From Bacteroidales bacterium (GTDB taxonomy: Bacteria > Bacteroidota > Bacteroidia > Bacteroidales > UBA932), in assembly GCA_012522855.1 (NCBI GenBank), contig JAAYJQ010000014.1, positions 52,710 to 116,709 on the forward strand: 64,000 bases of DNA. Direction: 5' to 3'. Position 1 is the first letter of the stretch. Every line of letters begins with the position of its first letter. A program made the position numbers and the translations under genes. Of the stretch, positions 9,253-17,526 are shown in pieces. The notes beneath the pieces are model-generated. The model was not told the DNA's origin. It saw nothing but the letters and a program-made list of their open reading frames with translations, and searched no databases.

Positions 9253-9746
9253 TATTTCTTGAATATCAGTTCTTTCATGTAGGGGAACACGACATCGGCC
9301 ACCTCCTTGACAGGCTTGTAAAGTACGGATTTGTCCAAGATCGCCTGCGGCACCAACTCGTACCGCGTGTTCAACGCTTCGAATAGCAGGATCACCAGCC
9401 CGACCACCAACCCGATCTTGATGATCGAGAAGGCGATTCCCAGCAGTTTGTCCAGCCAGCCAAGCATGACCAGCTTGACCAGTCCCGTGAGCGCCTTTCC
9501 GAGTAGAAGCAGCGCCAGGAAGACCCCGATGAGGATGATGGCGAAGGCGATGACGTGCAGCGCCATGGGCGAGACATCGAGATAGGGCTGCAGCCAGGCA
9601 CTGACCGTGGCGGAGAACTTGAACGAGAGCCAGGCCCCCAAGAGCAGAGACAACAGCGCGACCGCCTGCGCGATGAACCCCTTGGATATGCCGTGAAAAA
9701 CGGCGGGAACGAACAGCAGGAGAAGGATAATGTCGATTACGCTCAT
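9252..9746 (-). CDS. CvpA family membrane protein
   Basis: A 164-residue inner-membrane protein with about four transmembrane helices (about 4-24, 28-50, 62-86 and 101-125) and a short cytoplasmic tail. The opening pattern DIILLLLFVPAVFHGISKGF and the GLVILLFEALN segment fit the CvpA/colicin V production family. In other bacteria the family is linked to envelope stress resistance and toxin export; its biochemical role is unsettled. It is the first gene of the reverse-strand operon continuing into tsaB. Confidence 0.85.
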   Translation of the reverse strand: MSVIDIILLLLFVPAVFHGISKGFIAQAVALLSLLLGAWLSFKFSATVSAWLQPYLDVSPMALHVIAFAIILIGVFLALLLLGKALTGLVKLVMLGWLDKLLGIAFSIIKIGLVVGLVILLFEALNTRYELVPQAILDKSVLYKPVKEVADVVFPYMKELIFKK

Positions 9747-9843
9747 GGTCTATTGTAAGAAAACGCGGAATTGACTATCTTTACACCTTCAAATCGGGAA
9801 TGGTGCAACAGCCAGGTCCGTATGCAAAATTAGGAAGAATATT

Positions 9844-12800
9844 ATGACATTCAAAGAGTACAAAGGGTTGGATCTGGTGACGGTCGGGAATGAAATCCTC
9901 GACAGGTGGAAGCGGAACCATGCATTCGAGAAGTCGTTGCAGGTTCGGGAGGGAGCCGCCGAATTCATCTTCTTTGAAGGTCCGCCGTCCGCGAACGGCA
10001 TACCGGGCATCCATCACGTGATGGCTCGGTCCATCAAGGATGCGGTCTGCCGCTACAAGACCCAGACCGGTTTTATGGTGAACCGCCGCGCCGGCTGGGA
10101 TACCCACGGACTTCCCGTCGAAATCGGTGTCGAGAAAAAACTCGGTATCCACAAAGACGACATCGGCACCAAGATTTCGGTCGAAGAATACAACAAGATC
10201 TGCCGGTCCGAAGTGATGAAGTACACCAAGGAGTGGGAAACCATGACCGAGCGCGTAGGTTACTGGGTGGACATGAACGACCCTTACATCACCTACGACA
10301 ACCGCTATATCGAGACCCTGTGGTACCTGCTCCGCAAAATCTACGACAAAGGACTCCTCTACAAGGGCTATTCCATTCAACCGTATTCTCCGTCCGACGG
10401 CACCGGACTGAGTTCCCACGAACTCAATCAGCCGGGCTGCTACAAGGATGTGACCGATATGACTGTAACCGTGCAGTTCGAGGTGATCAAGGACGCCGAA
10501 TCGCAGGTTGTCTTCGGGACGGAGACCTTCCCGGTGTATTTTTTGGCCTGGACCACGACACCTTGGACCCTGCCGTCCAACACCGCGCTCTGCGTGGGGC
10601 CGAACATCGACTATGTCCGCGTGCTCTCCTTCAATCCCTACACGGGAAAAGAGGCGGTGTACCTCGTGGCGAAGGAATTGGCGGGAACCTGGTTCAATCC
10701 GAAAGCCGAGGGGATTGCCCTCGCCGAGTACCAGCCGGGTGACAAGCTGGTGCCTTGGCAGATTCTGGGTGCGCCCGTGAAAGGCGCGGATCTGGTCGGC
10801 ATCCACTATCACCCGCTCTTCCCTTGGTTCCGTCCGGTCGAGGAAGGTGAACCCTTCCGCGTGGTTTCCGGGGACTTTGTTTCGACCGAGGAGGGGACCG
10901 GCATCGTGCACATCGCGCCGACTTTTGGCGCGGATGACAAGCGCGTGGCCGCCAATTTCGGCGTGCCCGGCATGATGGTGATCGACAAGGAGGGCAAGCG
11001 CCAGGCGCAGGTTGATCACGAAGGCCGCTTTTTCCCCCTCGAAGATCTGGATCCTGAATATGTACGCACGCATGTCGACCCTTCCTATCGGGAGGTTGCC
11101 GGCCGCTATGTGAAGAATGCTTTCGATGATTCGCTCCCGAAAGATGCCCCGACCCTCGACTTCGACCTTTGCATGATGCTGAAGGCGGACGGCCGGGCTT
11201 TCAAGATCCTTAAATACACGCACAGTTATCCCCACAGCTGGCGGACCGACAAGCCGGTGCTCTATTATCCCCTCGACGCCTGGTTCATCAAGACTACGGC
11301 CGTCAAAGACGAGATGGTGGCGCTGAACAAGCAGATCACCTGGAAGCCGGAGTCCACCGGAACGGGCCGTTTCGGCCAGTGGCTCGAAAACATTCAGGAC
11401 TGGAATCTCAGCCGCAGCCGCTTCTGGGGCACGCCGCTGCCGATTTGGAGAACGGAAGACGGCAAGGAAGAGAAGTGCATCGGCAGTGTAAAAGAATTGT
11501 ATTCAGAGATCGAAAAGGCTGTCGCCGCGGGCGTGATGAAATCCAATCCGCTCCGGGAGAACGGCTTCGATCCCGAGGACATGAGTTTGGAAAATTACGA
11601 CAAGATCGACCTGCACCGCCCTTACGTGGACCAGATCTTCCTGGTGAGCGATTCCGGCCGGAAGATGATGCGCGAGTTGGATCTTATCGACGTCTGGTTT
11701 GATTCCGGTTCCATGCCGTATGCGCAGGAAGGGCTCCGCAACCTGGACTCTCCCAAGTTCGGTTGCACGGCGGACTTCATTGCGGAAGGCGTGGATCAGA
11801 CCCGCGGATGGTTCTACACCCTGCACGCCATCCACACGATGGTGAGCGGTACCCCCGCCTTCAAGGTGGTGATCTCCAACGGTCTCGTACTGGACAAGAA
11901 CGGGGATAAGATGAGCAAGCGCCTGGGCAATGCGGTGGATCCTTTCGAACAACTCGACAAGTACGGAGCGGACGCCCTCCGGTGGTACATGCTCACGAAC
12001 GCCCAGCCTTGGGACAACCTGCGCTTCGACGAAGCAGGCGTCGACGAGGTGCGGCGCAAATTCTTCGGAACGCTCTACAACACCTATTCCTTCTTCGCCC
12101 TCTATGCCAACGTGGACGGCTTCGATCTTTCGGGAGAGAAGGTGCCTTATGCCGACAGGCCGGAACTTGACCGCTGGATCATTTCACTGCTGAATACCCT
12201 CAGGCGGAACGTGCGTGCCGCTTACGAGGACTACGACATTACGACCGCAGGCCGGCTGATCCAGGATTTCGTCTGCGATCATTTGTCCAACTGGTATGTG
12301 CGATTGGGACGGAAACGTTTTTGGGGCGGAAATATGGATGCGGACAAGCTGTCCGCCTATCAGACCCTGTACGAGGTGCTGGTCGACATCGCTGTTCTCG
12401 CGGCTCCGATCGCTCCTTTCTACATGGATCGGCTCTATCTGGATCTCGTTCCGGACGGGGAGGAGTCCGTGCATTACGTCATCATGCCTTCCTGCGATGA
12501 AAGCGTGATCGACAAGGATCTCGAGGAACGCATGGAGCTGGCGCAGCGCGCGTCTTCGATGGTGCTGGCCCTGCGCCGCAAAGTGTCCATCAAGGTACGC
12601 CAGCCGCTTCAGAAACTCCTCGTGCCTGTGATTTCCGACAAGGTGCGCATGCAGTTCGAGCAGGTCAAGGATCTGATCCTCGGCGAGGTGAACGTAAAGG
12701 AGGCTGAGCTCATTTCCGACACCGCCGGCATCATCACGAAGAAGATCAAACCGAATTTCAAGACACTCGGCAAGATATACGGTTCCCGTATGAAGGAAAT

Positions 12801-13299
12801 CGCCGCCGCCTTCGGCCAACTCAGCCAGGCGCGGATCACGGAGATTCAGCACGCTGAAACCGCGGGCGAAGCCTATGTGCTGGCGCTTCCGACGGGTGAC
12901 GTTACTCTCCAGCCGGGGGATTACGAAATTTCATCCGAGGACATGCCCGGCTGGCTCGTGGCCACCGACGGGCCGCTTACCCTTGCTTTGGACGTCCAGA
13001 TTTCCGATGAACTGCGGAAGGAAGGAGTCGCCCGGGAACTGATCAACCGGATCCAGAACCTGCGCAAGAGCGGCGGCTTCGACGTTACGGACAAGGTGGA
13101 GGTGCGCATTTTCGCCGACGGTGGAACCGCGGCGGAGATCGATGCTTCTTTGCGCTGCGGATTCCGGAACTATGTGGCTTCGCAGACACTTGCGAAGTCC
13201 ATCGAGGTCAGACCGCTCTCCGATGCCGGAGGCGCTTCGGACGTGGAGTGGGAAGAGGGCGAAGTGAAAATTAAAGTCACTAAATCATCAACAATATAA
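9844..13299 (+). CDS. ileS: isoleucyl-tRNA synthetase, eukaryote-like (IleS2) type
   Basis: A class I synthetase of 1151 residues that charges tRNA-Ile. The HIGH box is the variant NGIPGIHHVM at about 51-60 and the KMSKS box is KMSKR at 689-693. The CP1 editing domain lies between them, with TTPWTLPSN as its Thr-rich signature. The anticodon-binding domain includes DHLSNWYVRLGRKRFWGG. The HIGH variant, the KMSKR box, the length and the lack of a C-terminal Cys4 zinc finger resemble the IleS2 class, which is usually poorly sensitive to mupirocin; sensitivity here is inference. dksA-like and lspA genes follow with short gaps. Confidence 0.95.
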   Translation: MTFKEYKGLDLVTVGNEILDRWKRNHAFEKSLQVREGAAEFIFFEGPPSANGIPGIHHVMARSIKDAVCRYKTQTGFMVNRRAGWDTHGLPVEIGVEKKLGIHKDDIGTKISVEEYNKICRSEVMKYTKEWETMTERVGYWVDMNDPYITYDNRYIETLWYLLRKIYDKGLLYKGYSIQPYSPSDGTGLSSHELNQPGCYKDVTDMTVTVQFEVIKDAESQVVFGTETFPVYFLAWTTTPWTLPSNTALCVGPNIDYVRVLSFNPYTGKEAVYLVAKELAGTWFNPKAEGIALAEYQPGDKLVPWQILGAPVKGADLVGIHYHPLFPWFRPVEEGEPFRVVSGDFVSTEEGTGIVHIAPTFGADDKRVAANFGVPGMMVIDKEGKRQAQVDHEGRFFPLEDLDPEYVRTHVDPSYREVAGRYVKNAFDDSLPKDAPTLDFDLCMMLKADGRAFKILKYTHSYPHSWRTDKPVLYYPLDAWFIKTTAVKDEMVALNKQITWKPESTGTGRFGQWLENIQDWNLSRSRFWGTPLPIWRTEDGKEEKCIGSVKELYSEIEKAVAAGVMKSNPLRENGFDPEDMSLENYDKIDLHRPYVDQIFLVSDSGRKMMRELDLIDVWFDSGSMPYAQEGLRNLDSPKFGCTADFIAEGVDQTRGWFYTLHAIHTMVSGTPAFKVVISNGLVLDKNGDKMSKRLGNAVDPFEQLDKYGADALRWYMLTNAQPWDNLRFDEAGVDEVRRKFFGTLYNTYSFFALYANVDGFDLSGEKVPYADRPELDRWIISLLNTLRRNVRAAYEDYDITTAGRLIQDFVCDHLSNWYVRLGRKRFWGGNMDADKLSAYQTLYEVLVDIAVLAAPIAPFYMDRLYLDLVPDGEESVHYVIMPSCDESVIDKDLEERMELAQRASSMVLALRRKVSIKVRQPLQKLLVPVISDKVRMQFEQVKDLILGEVNVKEAELISDTAGIITKKIKPNFKTLGKIYGSRMKEIAAAFGQLSQARITEIQHAETAGEAYVLALPTGDVTLQPGDYEISSEDMPGWLVATDGPLTLALDVQISDELRKEGVARELINRIQNLRKSGGFDVTDKVEVRIFADGGTAAEIDASLRCGFRNYVASQTLAKSIEVRPLSDAGGASDVEWEEGEVKIKVTKSSTI

Positions 13300-13311
13300 A
13301 CCGTAAAGACT

Positions 13312-13725
13312 ATGGCAAAAGAGGAAACTACTGTCGAGAGAACCCGCTACAGCGACGCGGAACTCGAGGAATTCAGAGGCATCATTCAGGACATGCTGGT
13401 CAAGGCCAGAAAGGAATATGATACCCTCCGTCAGATTGTAATGCACAACGGCAGCAACGACATCGAGGACACGACCCCTTCTTTCAAGACGGTCGAAGAC
13501 GATGGGGCCTATCAGCTTTCCAAGGAAGAGGCTAGCCAGTTGGCGCAGCGTCAGTACAAGTTCATCCAGAACCTCGAAGCTGCTCTGATCCGCATCGAGA
13601 ACAAGACATACGGCGTTTGTCGGGCCACAGGCAAGCTGATTCCGAAGGAGCGGCTCCGCCTGGTGCCGCACGCGACCCTTACGGTACAAGCCAAGGAAAT
13701 GCTAGCCAAGAAAGGACAGAATTGA
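13312..13725 (+). CDS. TraR/DksA-family protein with degenerate zinc finger
   Basis: A 137-residue protein with an N-terminal helical hairpin (coiled coil, about 12-90) and a C-terminal zinc-finger-like knuckle, TYGVCRATGKLIPKERLR (about 101-118). DksA-type proteins enter the RNA polymerase secondary channel. Here the canonical C4 finger is reduced: only one Cys is left in the first knuckle (C-x-A-T instead of C-x-x-C) and the second pair is replaced. This is also seen in other Bacteroidota DksA-like proteins, so zinc binding is doubtful. It sits 12 nt after ileS and 7 nt before lspA, in one operon. Confidence 0.82.
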   Translation: MAKEETTVERTRYSDAELEEFRGIIQDMLVKARKEYDTLRQIVMHNGSNDIEDTTPSFKTVEDDGAYQLSKEEASQLAQRQYKFIQNLEAALIRIENKTYGVCRATGKLIPKERLRLVPHATLTVQAKEMLAKKGQN

Positions 13726-13732
13726 TTCGGTT

Positions 13733-14368
13733 GTGAAACTCTCCAAGGGCAAAGGTCTCCTGTTGCTGGGGTTCTTGTTGGTTGTCGTGGATCAAGTCAT
13801 GAAGATCCTCGTCAAGACCAACATGTCCCTGGGCGAACATTTTCCCGTGATCGGAAACTGGTTCCAGATCCTGTTCATCGAGAACGAGGGCATGGCCTTC
13901 GGAATGAAATTCGGTGGCACTGTCGGGAAGGCCGTGCTCTCCATCTTCCGGATCGCCCTTTTCGCCTTCCTCTGCTGGTGGATCACCCGGCTTGTACGCA
14001 AAAAAGACTCGGACCAGAAAGTTCCCTGCGGTGTACTTGTCGGGCTCACCCTCATTGCCGCCGGAGCCCTGGGGAACATCATCGACAGCCTCTTTTACGG
14101 TTTGATATTCAGTGAATCCGCCCCCGGTGTCGTCGCCACCTTCGGCGGAAGCTACGCCCCCTTTCTCTTCGGCAAAGTTGTCGACATGCTCTACTTCCCC
14201 ATCATCGACACCACCTGGCCGAACTGGGTTCCCTTCGTCGGCGGCGACCGCTTCCTCTTCTTCGCCCCCGTCTTCAACTTCGCCGACAGCTGCGTCACCG
14301 TAGGCGCCCTCTACCTCATCCTCTTCCAGTTCAAGTTCTTCACTCGCGAAGAGAAAAAGAAAGTCTGA
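13733..14368 (+). CDS. lspA: lipoprotein signal peptidase (signal peptidase II)
   Basis: A 211-residue inner-membrane aspartyl protease that removes lipoprotein signal peptides after diacylglyceryl transfer. It has four transmembrane helices. Catalytic aspartates are D118 in GNIIDS and D185 in FNFADSC. The long periplasmic insertion of about 50 residues between them is usual for Bacteroidota LspA. It starts at GTG, 7 nt after the DksA-like gene. The many lipobox proteins in this window are expected substrates. Confidence 0.94.
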   Translation: MKLSKGKGLLLLGFLLVVVDQVMKILVKTNMSLGEHFPVIGNWFQILFIENEGMAFGMKFGGTVGKAVLSIFRIALFAFLCWWITRLVRKKDSDQKVPCGVLVGLTLIAAGALGNIIDSLFYGLIFSESAPGVVATFGGSYAPFLFGKVVDMLYFPIIDTTWPNWVPFVGGDRFLFFAPVFNFADSCVTVGALYLILFQFKFFTREEKKKV

Positions 14369-14374
14369 CCCCGC

Positions 14375-14406
14375 TTTGCCGGAGGCGAAAAAATTGCATA
14401 TCTTTG
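14375..14406 (+). promoter_or_regulatory. promoter of tRNA-Ser
   Basis: TTTG at 14375-14378, a 20-nt spacer and TATCTTTG at 14399-14406 form a full match to the Bacteroidales promoter (-33 TTTG, -7 TAnnTTTG). It ends 36 nt before the tRNA. This is the clearest promoter in the window and serves as a yardstick for the others. Confidence 0.8.
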
Positions 14407-14442
14407 CAGGCCTTCCGGGTTTTGTCCCGGGGGCAACATCAT

Positions 14443-14527
14443 GGAAGGTTGGCCGAGCGGTCGATGGCGGCAGTCTTGAAAACTGTTGAGCTGAAAGGCT
14501 CCGGGGGTTCGAATCCCTCACCTTCCG
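14443..14527 (+). tRNA. tRNA-Ser (anticodon UGA)
   Basis: An 85-nt class II tRNA. The acceptor stem GGAAGGT (14443-14449) pairs with ACCTTCC (14520-14526), with discriminator G at 14527. The anticodon stem GCAGT/ACTGT encloses the loop CTTGAAA, giving anticodon TGA at 14477-14479. A long variable arm follows and the T loop reads GGTTCGAATCC. The CCA end is not encoded. Confidence 0.96.
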
Positions 14528-14540
14528 CGTCACGTAAGAG

Positions 14541-14574
14541 GCCGGCTAAAAAGCGATTTTAGCCGGCTTTCTTC
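14541..14574 (+). terminator. rho-independent terminator after tRNA-Ser
   Basis: An 11-bp perfect stem (14541-14551 with 14557-14567) with loop AGCGA is followed by TTTCTT. It lies 13 nt after the tRNA 3' end and would end its transcript. Confidence 0.85.
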
Positions 14575-15084
14575 ATGCCCGGTCGGCCGCTGGGCGCACG
14601 CGGCGGCAAAAGCCTGTTTATGCACGGGCACGACTCCGGGTTTTTCGTCTGGAATGTTGCCAAGCACACGCGGAATAGGGGCGGAAATCTTTTACGAAGC
14701 ACGGCCACAAGAATATGCCTTGGACATGGCCACAAGCATGTTCACGGTGGCAACATGGCCATTAAAAAGGGGGACTTGCCACGTGAATATGCGTTACAGC
14801 CGCCTGTGGGCTGGATCGGTGTGGCCGTGGTTTGTAGAAACCCTCTGCCCCTAGAGAAGCCCCGTGCTTTTCCCGCTCGCGAGGAATGTCAGACGACCCC
14901 CTGCGAAGGGGATAAGTTCTTTGCCCGAGCCCGAATTGCCGTTGTTCCGGTCCTGGCAACGCTCTCCGTGCCCGTCACAGGCCCGGATTGCCGTGGATTT
15001 TCCGTGACTTGAACCAGAAGTTGATGCTGTTCGGAGAGAAATACGGTGTGATGAAAAGAGATAATCGGAAAAGGACAGGATCCA
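14575..15084. other. about 500 nt without a recognisable gene
   Basis: Open frames here (for example 14575-15012 on the plus strand) have unnatural composition and no recognisable domain, so none is called. The stretch holds two copies of GGCCACAAG 25 nt apart (14703-14711 and 14728-14736), an inverted pair ATGTTGCCA (14654-14662) and TGGCAACAT (14748-14756), and a small CCCC/GGGG hairpin near 14896-14912. No promoter box was found. It could be decayed sequence or a structured RNA; neither can be shown from one sequence. Confidence 0.5.
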
Positions 15085-15774
15085 TCAGAATCCGAACCAG
15101 CTTTTCAGGAGGAACCAGAGGACGGGGACGAGGAGGGCCGGGATGTAGTTGAGGGTCTTGCAGTCCTTGATGTTGAGGATGGAAAGGCCGGAAGAAAGGA
15201 TCAGGATGCCGCCGACGATCGCCAGTTCGTTGACCAGCGTCCCCTGCAGGATCGGACTTGTGGATGCGACCTTGGCGATGAGGTAGAACATCCCCTGCCA
15301 GCAGAACAGGATCGGCGCCGCCAAGATCATCCCGATGCCGAAAGTTGTCGCGAAGACCATCGAAGTTACCAGATCCAGCGTGGAATTGGTGAACAGGAAG
15401 GTGTTGTCCCCGTGGAGGGCGCTCATCACCGGCCCAACGATGGAAAAGGTTCCGACACAGTACAACAGACTGGCCGTAATGAGCCCCTTCGCCAGCCCTT
15501 CTCCGGCGTGCTTGGACACCAGCCGTTTCACCCGGCCGTCCAGATCCAGCGCCGTTCCCGCCAGCCCCCCGATGGCAAGACTGAGGATGAACAGGACCGG
15601 AAATTCGCTTTTGGGCATATTCATGACGAAGGAACCGATCCCCAACGCCAGGGAAGCCAAGCCCATAGCATTGAAAAGGGCGTCGGAATATTTCGCCCCG
15701 AGCCCTTTCTTGAAAAGGGTTCCGACCAGGGTTCCGACCACGATACAAGCGGTATTTACGATTGTTCCTAGCAT
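15085..15774 (-). CDS. DUF554 family membrane protein
   Basis: A 229-residue polytopic inner-membrane protein with about seven hydrophobic helices. The start at 15774 gives the typical DUF554 opening MLGTIVNTACIVVGTLVG. Family landmarks are GLASLALGIGSF, GGLAGTALDLDGRV and the middle block ALHGDNTFLFTNSTLDLVTS. The frame stays open upstream to 15915, but the promoter box at 15783-15790 lies within that extension, supporting the shorter form. DUF554 is a putative transporter family of unknown substrate. The gene is divergent from the tryptophanase-family gene. Confidence 0.88.
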   Translation of the reverse strand: MLGTIVNTACIVVGTLVGTLFKKGLGAKYSDALFNAMGLASLALGIGSFVMNMPKSEFPVLFILSLAIGGLAGTALDLDGRVKRLVSKHAGEGLAKGLITASLLYCVGTFSIVGPVMSALHGDNTFLFTNSTLDLVTSMVFATTFGIGMILAAPILFCWQGMFYLIAKVASTSPILQGTLVNELAIVGGILILSSGLSILNIKDCKTLNYIPALLVPVLWFLLKSWFGF

Positions 15775-15782
15775 TTCAGTTG

Positions 15783-15790
15783 CAAAGATA
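15783..15790 (-). promoter_or_regulatory. -7 promoter box of the DUF554 gene
   Basis: On the minus strand the bases read TATCTTTG, a perfect TAnnTTTG. A TTG at the -33 distance (15813-15815 on plus as CAA) is 22 nt away. Only 8 nt separate the box from the ATG, so the mRNA would have an extremely short leader. Confidence 0.55.
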
Positions 15791-15808
15791 TCAAGAAATG
15801 CGTACATT

Positions 15809-15833
15809 GTCTCAATTTCACGTAAAATGAGAC
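15809..15833. promoter_or_regulatory. candidate operator dyad between DUF554 and tryptophanase-family gene
   Basis: GTCTCA at 15809-15814 and TGAGAC at 15828-15833 form an inverted repeat, with a second TTT/AAA match inside. The dyad overlaps the probable -33 element of the DUF554 promoter and ends 13 nt before the tryptophanase-family ATG, so one bound protein could control both genes. No regulator gene is adjacent. Confidence 0.35.
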
Positions 15834-15846
15834 GAACGTAACGAAT

Positions 15847-17295
15847 ATGGAAGTAAAATTTTATCAACCAGAGAACCAGGTTCCTCTGGAAATGCACAAA
15901 GTACGCGTGGTCCAAAAGCTTTCCCTTCTTCCCGTAGAAGAGCGTTTGAAGCGGATCCAGCAGGCTGGAAACAACACCTTTTTATTGCAGAACAAGGATG
16001 TCTATATGGACATGATCACCGACTCCGGCGTCAACGCGATGTCGGATGAACAGGTGGCCGCCATGAGCATCGCGGATGACGCCTATGCCGGCAGCGAAAC
16101 TTTCAACCGCGTCAAGGCGGCTATCAAGCAGGTTTTTGGTACGGATTACGTCCTTCCTGCTCACCAAGGTCGGGCTGCTGAGAATATTCTCGCGGAAGCC
16201 TATGTCAAGCCGGGTATGGTCGCTCTGATGAATTTTCACTTTACCACGACCAAGGCCCACATCACCCGTCTGGGCGGTGAGGTGGTTGAACTTGTGGACA
16301 AGAAAGGACTCATTCCCCAGAGCAAAGACCCCTTCAAAGGCAATTTCAACTTGAGGGCCCTGAAGAAGGCCATCGAAACCTACGGCCCCGAGAAGGTTGC
16401 TTTCGTCCGCGTCGAAGCCGGCACGAACCTGATTGGCGGCCAGCCGGTTTCCCTAGAAAACATGCTTGCCGTCTCCGACATTTGTCATGACTACGGCGTC
16501 AAGAGCGTGCTTGATGCCTCTCTCCTGCAGGACAACGTTTACTTCATGAAGATGCGTGAGGCTCAATGCAAGTACATGTCCACCCGGGAGATCTATCATA
16601 TTCTCGCCAACAAGATGGACATCATCTACTTCTCGGGCCGCAAGCTGGGCTTCTCCCGCGGCGGGATCATTACTTCCCACAACAAGAAGTACATCAACGA
16701 GATGATGGGATTCGTCCCCCTCTATGAAGGCTTCCTCACCTACGGCGGTATGGAAGTCCGTTCCATGGAGGCCATGGCCGTCGGGCTGCTGGAATCGTTG
16801 GACATGGAATACATCAGCCAGGGTCCTGAGTTCATCGCATATTTGGTGAACGAGCTGGACCAGTATGGTGTTCCGGTGATCAAGCCGGCTGGCGGTCTGG
16901 GCGCGCACTTGAACTGCTCGGAAATCCTGCCGGACATTCCGCACGACCAGTATCCTGCTGCCGCCCTCGCGGCTGCTCTTTACATCGCCGGAGGAATCAG
17001 GGGAATGGAGCGAGGCACCCTCAGCGAACAGCGGGAACCGGACGGGACGGAACGTTTCGCTGAATTGGAACTCTTGCGGCTCGCCATGCCGCGCCGCGTG
17101 TTCACCCTTTCACAGGTCAAATATTGCGCGGACCGCGTGAAGTGGACCTACGACAACCGCCATCTGATCGGCGGCCTGGAGTGGGTCGAAGAACCGAAAG
17201 TTCTCCGCTTCTTCTTCGGAAGATTGAAGGAGATCGGCTACTGGCAGGAGGATCTTGCCGCCAAGTTCCGGCAGGACTTCGGCGACTCCCTTTGA
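15847..17295 (+). CDS. tryptophanase / tyrosine phenol-lyase family beta-eliminating lyase
   Basis: A 482-residue fold-type I PLP enzyme. It aligns with tryptophanase and tyrosine phenol-lyase through DSGVNAMSDEQ, DDAYAGSETF (Y80 fits the catalytic Tyr) and LPAHQGRAAENI. The PLP lysine is K266 in YFSGRKLGFSRGG. In TnaA and TPL this lysine follows another Lys in a KKD motif; here it is preceded by Arg and followed by Leu. GGIRGMERGTLS near the C-terminus also fits the family. It would cleave an amino acid to pyruvate, ammonia and a leaving group (indole, phenol or thiol). The altered active-site loop makes the exact substrate uncertain, so no gene symbol is given. Confidence 0.85.
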   Translation: MEVKFYQPENQVPLEMHKVRVVQKLSLLPVEERLKRIQQAGNNTFLLQNKDVYMDMITDSGVNAMSDEQVAAMSIADDAYAGSETFNRVKAAIKQVFGTDYVLPAHQGRAAENILAEAYVKPGMVALMNFHFTTTKAHITRLGGEVVELVDKKGLIPQSKDPFKGNFNLRALKKAIETYGPEKVAFVRVEAGTNLIGGQPVSLENMLAVSDICHDYGVKSVLDASLLQDNVYFMKMREAQCKYMSTREIYHILANKMDIIYFSGRKLGFSRGGIITSHNKKYINEMMGFVPLYEGFLTYGGMEVRSMEAMAVGLLESLDMEYISQGPEFIAYLVNELDQYGVPVIKPAGGLGAHLNCSEILPDIPHDQYPAAALAAALYIAGGIRGMERGTLSEQREPDGTERFAELELLRLAMPRRVFTLSQVKYCADRVKWTYDNRHLIGGLEWVEEPKVLRFFFGRLKEIGYWQEDLAAKFRQDFGDSL

Positions 17296-17526
17296 TCGCT
17301 TGGGCGAAATCGTCATTCTTCCCTGTCGGCTGCGGAACAGTATCATGAAGAGCATGTCGCAGAACCGGTGAAAGAAGTTTCCGGCGCCTGCGAGTCGGGT
17401 TCCTGTCTTGGCAGGAAAGTTGTCCGTGCGCTGAAAATTGAAGAATACGATAGATTATATAATGATTTCGATAGGCTGAAACCATTGGTTCGGTCTAAAT
17501 TTGCTATGAACCCAAATGGATAAGTT
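17296..17526 (+). other. intergenic segment with a short in-frame ORF after the tryptophanase-family stop
   Basis: Directly after the TGA, the same frame stays open for 75 codons to a TAA at 17521-17523. A GTG at 17368 could start a 51-residue product containing KIEEYDRLYNDFDRLKPLV, which looks more protein-like than the noise around it. There is no ATG until the last few codons. It may be a small gene, a gene remnant or chance. Confidence 0.25.
17496..17503 (+). promoter_or_regulatory. -7 promoter box of the GH78 gene
   Basis: TAAATTTG is a perfect TAnnTTTG, 23 nt before the ATG. Instead of a -33 TTTG there is a dyad-like TGAAACCATTGGTTC at 17477-17491, as expected for an activator-dependent PUL promoter. 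Confidence 0.5.

Noticed and set aside
9781..11235. 484-residue open frame antisense to ileS
   Set aside because: Shadow of the synthetase gene; no signal, domain or promoter, and it runs through the conserved ileS N-terminus.
14700..14760. Repeats resembling a CRISPR unit
   Set aside because: Only two copies of a 9-nt word 25 nt apart; no regular array and no cas gene.
14575..15012. 145-residue plus-strand open frame after tRNA-Ser
   Set aside because: Composition is unlike the neighbouring proteins, it has no domain or promoter box, and it starts inside the terminator tail.
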